Position numbers and translations under genes: made by a program | In this document: positions 1-6,108 of the stretch, in pieces | Layout of the letters: the number at the start of each line of letters is the position of its first letter | Position numbering within the stretch: the stretch's first letter is position 1 | Assembly: GCA_021796315.1 (NCBI GenBank) | Contig: JAJYOH010000050.1 | Coordinates: 1 to 18,393 of the forward strand | Source of the DNA: Chloroflexota bacterium | Lineage (GTDB): Bacteria > Chloroflexota > Anaerolineae > Anaerolineales > Villigracilaceae | Reading direction: 5' to 3' | Length of the DNA stretch: 18,393 nucleotides | The notes under the pieces: model-generated | Told to the model about the DNA's origin: nothing | Databases searched by the model: none | The model's input: the letters and a program-made list of their open reading frames with translations, nothing else

Positions 1-92
1 CTCAACTTCTTTTTGGGCGGAGTAGTCGTGAGAGGCTCGCAACTGATCGCCTTCGTTGGCTCCGGACTGGCGGCATTTCTGTTGTACTGGTT
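1..92. repeat. 92-bp perfect inverted copy of an internal livH segment
   Basis: Bases 1-92 are the exact reverse complement of 1561-1652 (position i pairs with 1653-i, no mismatch). Read on the plus strand they encode the LivH stretch that begins LNFFLGGVVVRG. Identity stops abruptly at 92/93, where the sequence becomes the 5' part of livG. The copy is at the very edge of the window, so its true length is unknown. It has no start, stop or RBS of its own and is not a gene. A chimeric junction is likelier than a natural repeat. Confidence 0.95.
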
Positions 93-172
93 TCCACTGT
101 AAAGGTGAGGTCGTGCACGGCGGTCAAGCCGTCAAAATCGCGCCTGAGATTTGAAACAAGGAGCATGCTCAT
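93..172 (-). CDS. livG: livG, ABC transporter ATP-binding protein (5' fragment only)
   Basis: About 27 codons of a minus-strand gene start at ATG 172-170, whose ATGA overlaps the livM stop. The translation begins MSMLLVSNLRRDFDGL and continues TAVHDLTFTV. This is the usual opening of LivG-type ATPases: a first beta strand, then an F-x-GL-x-AV segment before the Walker A loop. The Walker A motif itself is not reached, because the frame runs into the inverted livH copy at position 92. Family role: one of the two cytoplasmic ATPases that power the LivHM permease. The overlap with livM and the gene order livK-livH-livM-livG match the standard operon. The break is probably technical rather than biological. 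Confidence 0.8.
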
Positions 173-1170
173 GCGGCCTCACTTTTTTCATCGTTGGAAT
201 GGCGGCTTTGGATCTGCCCCTTGATCTTTTCATACAAGCCTACAATTCCATACGGCATGAATAACATCACCAGCACCAAGACCGTGCCGTAAAGCAGGAT
301 TTGCGCGCCAGCGAACGATCCGCCCAGCCAGCCTCGCGATAACTCCGCGATAGGTACGAGCACCAGCGCGCCGACAACGGGGCCCCAAACAGTGCCAAGC
401 CCGCCGATGATTGCGAAGAGCAATATCTGTATCGAAGGACCTTCGCCAAATACATTGCGCGGGTTGATGTAGGTGAAATATTGAGCAAAGAAAGTTCCAC
501 CTAGTGCGGTCATCGCGGCGCTGATGATCGTAGCTTGGATTTTGACGCGCAGGGTATCCACACCGATGGCTTCAGCCGCGTCCTCGTTCTCGCGGACTGA
601 AACAAGCTGGTACCCGAAGCGACGTTTGATCAGCCAGGAGGAAAGCCAGACCGCGATGATAGTCATGACGAGGATCACGTAGTAATAACCGGACTTGCCG
701 TCGAATTGCATAAGTTGGGGAGCGCTGCCTGTCCATGCCACTTCCAATCCCTGCGCGCCTCCAACCGCCGATATATTGTTGATGAGATATACAGCCGCCT
801 CCGCCATGGCAATTGTCACCAACGCAAAGTACGGACCTTTCAAACCGTAGCGGAAGCAGAGATAGCCCACGAACCAGCCAATCAAACCTGCCAGCGCGCT
901 CCCAAGCCACATGCCAATCCAGGGCGTCAATCCCATCACGGTAAAGAGATAGGTGGATGTGTAAGCGCCGATCCCCATGAAAAGGGCGTGACCGAGGGAG
1001 TGTTGCCCGGCGTAGCCTCCCAAAATATTCCAGGCAACAGCCATGTAGGCATAGAACAAGACGAGTACGCCGATGTGGATGAAGTATTCACCGGCGAAGA
1101 GCGGCAGGCCAAATGCCATGAGCAAAAGCAAGGCCAGCAGGATGGAAGAATTCTTGAACTGTGTTTTCAT
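169..1170 (-). CDS. livM: livM, branched-chain amino acid-type ABC transporter permease
   Basis: A 333-residue, highly hydrophobic protein of normal LivM length. Visible family signatures are GGYAGQHSLGHALFMGIGAY near residue 51, the cytoplasmic coupling-loop segment RENEDAAEAIGVD near 194, and GGLGTVWGPVVGA near 256. It forms the membrane channel with LivH and is driven by LivG/LivF. The start at 1170 is supported by a GGAGG Shine-Dalgarno sequence inside the end of livH and by an ATGA overlap with the livH stop, indicating translational coupling. The C-terminus is a short charged cytoplasmic tail. The substrate cannot be read from the permease; the lysine-fermentation genes immediately upstream make lysine or a related amino acid plausible. 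Family assignment is firm; substrate is inference. Confidence 0.93.
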   Translation of the reverse strand: MKTQFKNSSILLALLLLMAFGLPLFAGEYFIHIGVLVLFYAYMAVAWNILGGYAGQHSLGHALFMGIGAYTSTYLFTVMGLTPWIGMWLGSALAGLIGWFVGYLCFRYGLKGPYFALVTIAMAEAAVYLINNISAVGGAQGLEVAWTGSAPQLMQFDGKSGYYYVILVMTIIAVWLSSWLIKRRFGYQLVSVRENEDAAEAIGVDTLRVKIQATIISAAMTALGGTFFAQYFTYINPRNVFGEGPSIQILLFAIIGGLGTVWGPVVGALVLVPIAELSRGWLGGSFAGAQILLYGTVLVLVMLFMPYGIVGLYEKIKGQIQSRHSNDEKSEAA

Positions 1171-2045
1171 TTCTTCTTTCCTCCAAAGATTCCCTGTGGC
1201 CGCAACAAAAGCACAACGATGAATATTCCAAAGGTGAGAACGCGCGCCAATGAACCGGGAAGCAGGGATGCGCCGATGGATTCGGTCAGGCCGATGATCA
1301 ACCCGGCAACCAGCGCGCCGGGGAAGTTGCCCAACCCTCCCAGCACAACCACCACGTACGCGATCAGCCCGAAGAAGAGTCCGACCGTTGGGGATGTGTA
1401 ATAGAAGGGGATCATCAGCGACGCCGCTACTCCGAGGGATGCCGAGCCGATTCCGAACGCGAGCAGGTAGGTATTTCGTACATTGATGCCCACCAGGGTA
1501 GCCGCATCGCGGTTTATGGACGCGGCGCGAATGGCGCGTCCGGTCTCGGTCTTTTGCAGGAACCAGTACAACAGAAATGCCGCCAGTCCGGAGCCAACGA
1601 AGGCGATCAGTTGCGAGCCTCTCACGACTACTCCGCCCAAAAAGAAGTTGAGGCGTGTATAGGCAGTGTTCGCAGTCAATACGTCTGCCTTGAAAAATAC
1701 GAGGGCGAGATTTTGCAGGATGAGCGATAACCCAACCGTCAGCATAATCTGGTTCATGGGCGGGTCTTTGAGGATCGGGCGGATTGTGGTTTGGAAGATG
1801 ATGATCCCGATCAGGAATAAAGCTGGGGCAGTGACAAAAATCGTCAGGTAAGGATCCCAGCCGCCTTTTGCCACCAGGAAATAAGCGATGTACATCGCGA
1901 GCATCAGGAATTCGCCATGCGCGAAGTTGATAATGCGCATCACGCCCCAGATCAGGCTCAAGCCGACAGAGATCAACGCAAAAATGCCGCCGATCAAAAT
2001 TCCTGTAACCAATGCCTGGCCGAAAAGTTCAAATGAAAATACCAT
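1167..2045 (-). CDS. livH: livH, branched-chain amino acid-type ABC transporter permease
   Basis: A 292-residue membrane permease. The ATG at 2045 was chosen because GGAGG lies a few bases upstream and the protein then begins MVFSFELFGQALVTG, directly entering the first membrane helix. A longer open frame to 2294 would run through a REP-like palindrome and a terminator hairpin and shows no protein-like composition. LivH hallmarks are NFAHGEFLML near residue 40, GRAIRAASINRDAATLVGI in the coupling loop, and VVVLGGLGNFPGALVAG near the C-terminus. Its stop overlaps the livM start (ATGA). It pairs with LivM to form the translocation pore. A 203-bp gap with a terminator separates it from livK, so its expression may be lower than that of the binding protein. 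Bases 1561-1652 of this gene recur inverted at the window edge. Confidence 0.93.
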   Translation of the reverse strand: MVFSFELFGQALVTGILIGGIFALISVGLSLIWGVMRIINFAHGEFLMLAMYIAYFLVAKGGWDPYLTIFVTAPALFLIGIIIFQTTIRPILKDPPMNQIMLTVGLSLILQNLALVFFKADVLTANTAYTRLNFFLGGVVVRGSQLIAFVGSGLAAFLLYWFLQKTETGRAIRAASINRDAATLVGINVRNTYLLAFGIGSASLGVAASLMIPFYYTSPTVGLFFGLIAYVVVVLGGLGNFPGALVAGLIIGLTESIGASLLPGSLARVLTFGIFIVVLLLRPQGIFGGKKK

Positions 2046-2094
2046 GCGACCTCCGTTGTCTTGAACGTGGACTGGACATGATGTTGGTCGTGAT

Positions 2095-2171
2095 GTCATT
2101 GCGAGCGCAAGTTGCGAAGCAATCTTCTTGTTGATACAGGATTGCTTCGGGGAGAACACTCTCGCAATGAC
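2095..2171. repeat. REP-like palindromic element between livK and livH
   Basis: A 77-bp element bounded by the perfect inverted termini GTCATTGCGAG (2095-2105) and CTCGCAATGAC (2161-2171). A second inverted pair lies inside: CGAAGCAATC (2115-2124) and GATTGCTTCG (2140-2149). Palindromes of this GTCATTGCGAG...GAAGCAATC type are known as scattered, non-coding intergenic repeats in many bacterial genomes. It lies wholly in the gap between livK and livH and could fold into a long hairpin in the transcript, with possible effects on mRNA stability or termination. Confidence 0.85.
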
Positions 2172-2203
2172 ATTTGGTTGTAGTGATGTTGCAAGATAAA
2201 ACG

Positions 2204-2234
2204 ATCCAGAGGCGTAAAAGATACGCCTCTGGAT
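2204..2234 (-). terminator. Hairpin terminator or attenuator downstream of livK
   Basis: A 13-bp perfect stem (2204-2216 with 2222-2234; core CCAGAGGCGTA/TACGCCTCTGG) with a 5-base loop, 15 bases after the livK stop. On the minus strand it is followed by ATCGTTTTAT, a short T-containing tract. This suits an intrinsic terminator or a 3'-stabilising hairpin that lets livK be made in excess of livHMG. The stem is near-symmetric, but the only gene ending here is livK. The T tract is short, so termination is probably partial. Confidence 0.75.
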
Positions 2235-2248
2235 AAATTGAGTGGATT

Positions 2249-3514
2249 TTATTTGGTCAATTGAACAGGCTTGGCCGCGTACTTGGCCGGCCACACGGGG
2301 ATCAATTCACCACCTTGAACCTGCACGATGAACAACGGAGCGTTCGGGTTCTGTCCATCCGAGCCAAAGAAGATGTGATCGGTGGGCAGGATCATCTTCG
2401 GGCCGGAGGGCATATCGGTTTTGGCAATCGCATCGCGAACCGCGGTTCGGTCGGTGGAGGCGGCGCGCTCGAGCGCGTCAGCAATCACATAACCAGCTTG
2501 GTAAGCATACGCGCCGTTGCCGGTGATGTCCACGCCGAACTTGGCGTTGTAGGCATTGTTCAAGACATCGGCTCCGGCGGCATACTTGGTGAATTCGATC
2601 TCGGTGAACCAGCCTTCAGCGGTAACGCCCAACTGCTTGATGAATTCAGGATCCACTGTACCGCCGGCTGCGTCGATGAACGGGATGTTGGTCATGCCGA
2701 GTGCTTCGCGCGCGCGCGCGATCAATACCGAGTCGTTCAGGTAGGTGACGGTCAAAACGGCATCCGGGTTGGCGGCTTTGACCTTGGCAACTTCGGTGGT
2801 CAGGTCGGCGGCGCTGGCGGAATACTTCACTTCAAGAGCCATTTCAATGCCAGCATCTGCCAAATACTTTTTCTGTCCTGCGGCTGTTGATTCGCCGAAG
2901 TCCGTGTCTTCATGCAGAAGGGCAACTTTCTTGATATCGAGACCGGCCAGGTCTTTGAGATCCTTCACAAAGCTGACCTGATCCTTGGCATACCAGCTTG
3001 CCTTCGGACAGATGCGGAAGGTGTATTTGAAACCGCGTTCGGTGATCTTGTCGGAGACGGCCATGCTGACGATAAACGGCAGTCCAAGTCTTTCAGCTTC
3101 CTGGGTGGATGGGGTGGTCACGCCGGATTGATATGCGCCAATCATTGCAACCACTTTTTCCTGTTCCGCAAGACGGGTCACTTCGCTGATACCAACCTCA
3201 GGTTTACCCTGTGAGTCGGCCCAGACCAATTCGATCTTCGCTCCGCCCTTGGATTTGATTCCGCCAGCGGCGTTGATCTCGTCAATGGCAAGCTGGAGAC
3301 CGTTCTTGTTCTCTTCGCCAAGTTTCGCCAGGTCGCCGGTTAGCGGGTACATGGCGCCGACTTTGATCGTTTCTGTAGCGGCGGGGGCTTCGGTCGCGGC
3401 AGGAGCCTCTGTGGCAGCGGGAGGTGCTTGTGTGGGCGCGGGGCCGCAGGCTGAGAGAACAACTGACATGACTACGAGCAATGCCAGCAATGCAAATTTC
3501 AGATTGTGTTTCAT
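2249..3514 (-). CDS. livK: livK-like substrate-binding lipoprotein of the ABC transporter
   Basis: A 421-residue extracytoplasmic binding protein of the type I periplasmic-binding fold (Peripla_BP_6/LivK family). It has a lipoprotein signal peptide: positive N-terminus, hydrophobic core and lipobox LSAC with Cys23 as lipidation site. A Pro/Ala/Thr/Glu linker with a tandem APAATE repeat (about residues 27-48) follows, then the binding domain from IKVGAMYPLTGDLAKLGEE near residue 50. Lipid anchoring and this linker style are typical of monoderm-like Chloroflexota. The start at 3514 has GGAGGAAGA just upstream. It lies 88 bp downstream of kdd on the same strand and is followed by a hairpin terminator, so it probably joins the kal-kce-kdd transcript. 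Likely ligand: lysine or another amino acid (inferred from context only; family members bind many amino acids and short acids). Confidence 0.92.
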   Translation of the reverse strand: MKHNLKFALLALLVVMSVVLSACGPAPTQAPPAATEAPAATEAPAATETIKVGAMYPLTGDLAKLGEENKNGLQLAIDEINAAGGIKSKGGAKIELVWADSQGKPEVGISEVTRLAEQEKVVAMIGAYQSGVTTPSTQEAERLGLPFIVSMAVSDKITERGFKYTFRICPKASWYAKDQVSFVKDLKDLAGLDIKKVALLHEDTDFGESTAAGQKKYLADAGIEMALEVKYSASAADLTTEVAKVKAANPDAVLTVTYLNDSVLIARAREALGMTNIPFIDAAGGTVDPEFIKQLGVTAEGWFTEIEFTKYAAGADVLNNAYNAKFGVDITGNGAYAYQAGYVIADALERAASTDRTAVRDAIAKTDMPSGPKMILPTDHIFFGSDGQNPNAPLFIVQVQGGELIPVWPAKYAAKPVQLTK

Positions 3515-3567
3515 TCTTCCTCCAATGGTTTATTTAGATTGGTTCTACTTGCTTTCATCGAATGGTT

Positions 3568-3580
3568 GATCTATTAGATC
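3568..3580. promoter_or_regulatory. Short perfect palindrome in the kdd-livK gap
   Basis: GATCTATTAGATC is a perfect 6-bp inverted repeat around one central base, about halfway through the 88-bp gap between the kdd stop and the livK start. It could be an operator for an internal livK promoter or simply chance. No convincing -35/-10 pair was identified next to it. Confidence 0.3.
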
Positions 3581-3602
3581 GCTTGAGCCTCCTTTTCATG
3601 TC

Positions 3603-4637
3603 TTATTTATAAAGTAACAGCCCTGAGAAATACTCGCTCAAAGGCTTGTTATCCCGGAGAACTTGAAGCGCGATCTGCGCGTGTCCGGGGATATACCCGT
3701 TTCCGATGATCATTTCAACCGACTTGCCTGCGCCTTCAGCGCCGAGCGCCGCGCGGCTAAAATCCGTTGACATGCTGAAGAAGATGATCTTGCCTTCATC
3801 ACGCGTGGATAGTATGGCGGACATTTCTGTATTTGGAAGACTGACGCAATTGAAACTGACATCGGCAAGCGCGCCGTCTGTGACATTCTCAACCTGCCGC
3901 ATCACTTCCAACCCGTTTCCTGCATCCGCTATAATGAGGCTGTCTGCCAGCCCAAGCGACCGCGCCACCTGTCCGCGCGCTTCATCCTTTTCCACGAGGA
4001 TGACCTGGCCGTCTTCCCCGACCTGCTTCTTCGCCTCGTGCATGCAAAGCAGACCGGCCTTCCCTCCGCCGATCACAAGTACGCGTTGACCGGGCTTTAC
4101 GTAGCGGTTTGCATACGCGGGCGCACCGGCCACATCCAATGCCATCAATGCCAGTTCACGAGGCATGTCATCCGGCAATCTTGCCCACAGGCCAGTCTCG
4201 AACAGGATGGCGTATCCATCCACTTCCACCTGGCCGAAGGCTGGATTTATTTTTTTAACGCGCTCAAGCCTGAGGGGAGTCAGCGCGAGGGATACCATGC
4301 TGACAATCGGGTCGCGGGGGAGCAGATCAACTTTCAGCGTAGATCCAACAAAATCAACGGAACCAAGCAAAACCCCGCCTGAACCGGTAACTGGATCCTG
4401 AAATTTTCCGTGACGATTCACGATATCCATGATGGTGGAAGCGAATCGTTTTTCATCCTGCGAGGCTTCCTGCCAGAGACGTGTAAAACTGGTCGAGGTA
4501 ATGTGCAGGGCTTCGACGCGTATCCCGATCTCGTTATCGAGAGGCGGCGATTGATTGTCCAAACGCTGTGCCGCTTTTGGCAGTGTGTTTGGCGGATCGA
4601 TCACACGATGGGTGCCAAACCGATTTCCCAAATTCAT
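3603..4637 (-). CDS. kdd: kdd, L-erythro-3,5-diaminohexanoate dehydrogenase
   Basis: A 344-residue protein, the usual Kdd length. It catalyses NAD(P)-dependent oxidative deamination of 3,5-diaminohexanoate to 5-amino-3-oxohexanoate (EC 1.4.1.11), the step before Kce in lysine fermentation. Recognisable features: an N-terminal GNRFGTHRVI segment, NRHGKFQDPVTGSGGVLLG at residues 74-92, and a Rossmann nucleotide-binding loop VLVIGGGKAGLL around residues 186-197, with an acidic strand end at VEKDEA that should bind the ribose. It starts 2 bp after the kce stop, which implies co-transcription and coupling; its own RBS is weak (AAGG). No truncation is visible. Assignment rests on whole-sequence resemblance to the family and on its two pathway neighbours. 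Confidence 0.93.
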   Translation of the reverse strand: MNLGNRFGTHRVIDPPNTLPKAAQRLDNQSPPLDNEIGIRVEALHITSTSFTRLWQEASQDEKRFASTIMDIVNRHGKFQDPVTGSGGVLLGSVDFVGSTLKVDLLPRDPIVSMVSLALTPLRLERVKKINPAFGQVEVDGYAILFETGLWARLPDDMPRELALMALDVAGAPAYANRYVKPGQRVLVIGGGKAGLLCMHEAKKQVGEDGQVILVEKDEARGQVARSLGLADSLIIADAGNGLEVMRQVENVTDGALADVSFNCVSLPNTEMSAILSTRDEGKIIFFSMSTDFSRAALGAEGAGKSVEMIIGNGYIPGHAQIALQVLRDNKPLSEYFSGLLLYK

Positions 4638-4639
4638 GT

Positions 4640-5467
4640 CTATGCCCTTGGTTTCAGGTGCAGAATGCGGCGCGCTTCATCCGGGGTTGCCGGTGGGCGG
4701 CCGAGTTCTTTTGCCAGCCGCGCGGCGCGCACCACCAAAGGCGCATTGCCTTCGCTGAGTACACCACGCGTGTAATAAATATTGTCTTCCAATCCAACAC
4801 GCACATTTCCCCCAAGCAGAATGGCGGTGGTGGTGAGCGGCAGCTGCGCTGCGCCGATACCGCTGACTGTCCATGTGCTTCCTTGCGGGATGCTCTCGAC
4901 CATGTGCAGTAAATTTTTGACGGTGCCCGCCGCGCCGCCCGGCACACCCAGCACGAAGTTGAAATGCAACGGCTCGTTGAGCAATCCTTCCTTGAGCAAT
5001 CGTATCGCCGAGGGAATCATGCCGCTGTCGAAGATTTCCAATTCGGGGCGAATGCCGCCTGATTGCATGGATTTTGCGAATTCACGCACCATCGGCATAT
5101 CGTTGTAAAAAACTTCCTCGCCGAAATTGACGGTGCCGGTCGTCAGGCTTGCCATCTCCGGTTGCAACGCGAGAGGCTGAAGTCTTTCTTCTGCGGTCAT
5201 GCCGACCGCGCCGCCGGTGGAAACCTGAATGATGATCTCCGGCGCGCATGCCCGCACGGCTTCGATGATCCTGCGATAATCTTCGACGTTTTGCGTGGGG
5301 AAACCGTTTACGTCGCGTGCATGCAGATGCACCATAGCCGCGCCCGCTTCATAAACCGCATGCGATTCGGCCGCGATCTCATCCGGTGTGAGAGGCAAAT
5401 AGGGAGTGTTCTCGCGAGTCAGTTCCGCGCCAACGAGCGCGGCAGTGATGATGAGGGGAGTTGCCAT
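4640..5467 (-). CDS. kce: kce, 3-keto-5-aminohexanoate cleavage enzyme
   Basis: A 275-residue member of the DUF849/BKACE family. Kce condenses 5-amino-3-oxohexanoate with acetyl-CoA and splits it into acetoacetate and 3-aminobutyryl-CoA. The TIM-barrel active-site residues of the family are visible: Glu15 in GAELT, the zinc-binding pair His47 and His49 in HLHARD, and RVGLEDN at 223-229 supplying Arg, Glu and Asp. The start at 5467 is preferred because its ATG overlaps the kal stop (TAATG) and the protein then begins MATPLIITAALVGAE as in relatives; an upstream extension would add 14 residues inside kal. Other BKACE members act on other beta-keto acids, but the flanking kal and kdd genes make the lysine-pathway substrate very likely. 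Confidence 0.93.
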   Translation of the reverse strand: MATPLIITAALVGAELTRENTPYLPLTPDEIAAESHAVYEAGAAMVHLHARDVNGFPTQNVEDYRRIIEAVRACAPEIIIQVSTGGAVGMTAEERLQPLALQPEMASLTTGTVNFGEEVFYNDMPMVREFAKSMQSGGIRPELEIFDSGMIPSAIRLLKEGLLNEPLHFNFVLGVPGGAAGTVKNLLHMVESIPQGSTWTVSGIGAAQLPLTTTAILLGGNVRVGLEDNIYYTRGVLSEGNAPLVVRAARLAKELGRPPATPDEARRILHLKPRA

Positions 5468-5874
5468 TACTGCTTCTTTCTGCGTTGTTTTTCCAGCGGC
5501 ACAACGCAAGTGCCTTCTGCGCGCGCAACCAATTCAGGTGCATCCAGCACATCCACGGCAGAATCATTTTCAGAGCTGGCCGCGGGTTTGATGATGCGAT
5601 GGATAGCAAAGCGCATCTGCCGCGAAGTCTTTCCGACGCTGAGAAGTTCGGCGGTCACTTCGAGAAAATCTCCTGCATGGACGGGAGACAGAAACTCCAC
5701 ATTCTGATATGCACGGAACAAGCCTTCATCGCCATCGTGACGGATGCACAATTCCGTGGCGGCATCACCAAACAAGGCCAGCAGCCGTGCCCCATCTACC
5801 AGCCCGCCAGCATAATGTACATCCTGTTCCGAAATGCGCAGGCGCAGCTTAACAGTTAGGAGAGGGTGAGGCAT
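5467..5874 (-). CDS. kal: kal, 3-aminobutyryl-CoA ammonia-lyase
   Basis: A 135-residue hotdog-fold protein that removes ammonia from 3-aminobutyryl-CoA to give crotonyl-CoA (EC 4.3.1.14). The family pattern is clear: LRLRISEQDVHYAGGLVDGA near residue 10, LFGDAATELCIRHDGDEGLF near 34, and YQNVEFLSPVHAGDFLEV near 56. The size is close to characterised Kal proteins. It is the first gene of the run kal-kce-kdd and its stop shares bases with the kce start. The Shine-Dalgarno sequence is weak (AGAG). The 234-bp upstream gap contains a candidate promoter and direct repeat. The C-terminal basic tail (KQRRKKQ) is longer than needed for the fold. Confidence 0.92.
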   Translation of the reverse strand: MPHPLLTVKLRLRISEQDVHYAGGLVDGARLLALFGDAATELCIRHDGDEGLFRAYQNVEFLSPVHAGDFLEVTAELLSVGKTSRQMRFAIHRIIKPAASSENDSAVDVLDAPELVARAEGTCVVPLEKQRRKKQ

Positions 5875-5957
5875 TATATTTTCTCTAATTACACGTGCTA
5901 TCTGTTTTGCTGGCTATTCTTCCACTAAGGTTCTCTTTTCCGAGCAGCCCCCTAAAT

Positions 5958-5973
5958 GTAGCGTACTGGCTAC
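5958..5973. promoter_or_regulatory. Small inverted repeat in the kal leader
   Basis: GTAGC and GCTAC flank six bases (5958-5962 and 5969-5973), about 85 bp upstream of kal and downstream of the candidate promoter. It could be a minor operator or mRNA hairpin; with 5-bp arms, chance is also reasonable. Confidence 0.25.
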
Positions 5974-6010
5974 CTTTACCAAAAGGGAGACAGTACCAAA
6001 ACTACCCACA

Positions 6011-6039
6011 ATCGTACTCGAACAGAAGGCTACTGTAAA
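6011..6039 (-). promoter_or_regulatory. Candidate sigma-70-type promoter of the kal-kce-kdd-liv operon
   Basis: On the minus strand TTTACA (6039-6034) and TACGAT (6016-6011) are separated by exactly 17 bases. Each differs from the consensus hexamers at only one or two positions. It sits in the 234-bp gap between pucR and kal, about 135 bases before the kal ATG. A direct repeat abuts the -35 box. Placement is plausible, but the mapping rests on pattern matching only. Confidence 0.5.
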
Positions 6040-6059
6040 TCCGAAATCTGTCCGAAAAT
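6040..6059 (-). promoter_or_regulatory. Direct repeat abutting the kal promoter (candidate activator site)
   Basis: TCCGAAAT (6040-6047) and TCCGAAAA (6051-6058) repeat with an 11-base period, one helical turn, immediately upstream of the -35 hexamer. That geometry suits an activator touching the same DNA face twice. PucR, encoded directly upstream, is the obvious candidate ligand-responsive activator. The assignment to PucR is inference. Confidence 0.45.
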
Positions 6060-6108
6060 CGGGGGGAATTTTTGTGCAAAGTGTAGGAAAATGAGGGAAG
6101 GAAGACAA

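Noticed and set aside
1..92. Second livH gene or invertible switch
   Set aside because: Only 92 bp, no start or stop, no recombinase nearby, and perfect identity at a sequence edge; an artefact is simpler.
706..1401. 231-codon plus-strand frame across livM/livH
   Set aside because: Antisense to two clearly conserved permease genes; its composition (many Cys, His, Pro) reflects reverse-frame reading of membrane-protein codons.
2046..2294. Upstream extension of livH to an ATG at 2294
   Set aside because: It would translate the terminator hairpin and the REP-like palindrome and overlap the end of livK; the ATG at 2045 has a GGAGG site and a normal LivH N-terminus.
2261..2890. 209-codon plus-strand frame within livK
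   Set aside because: Antisense shadow of livK; Gly/Val/Arg-rich with no motif and no RBS.
5063..5707. 214-codon plus-strand frame over kce/kal
   Set aside because: Antisense to two conserved enzyme genes with visible active-site motifs; no domain recognised.
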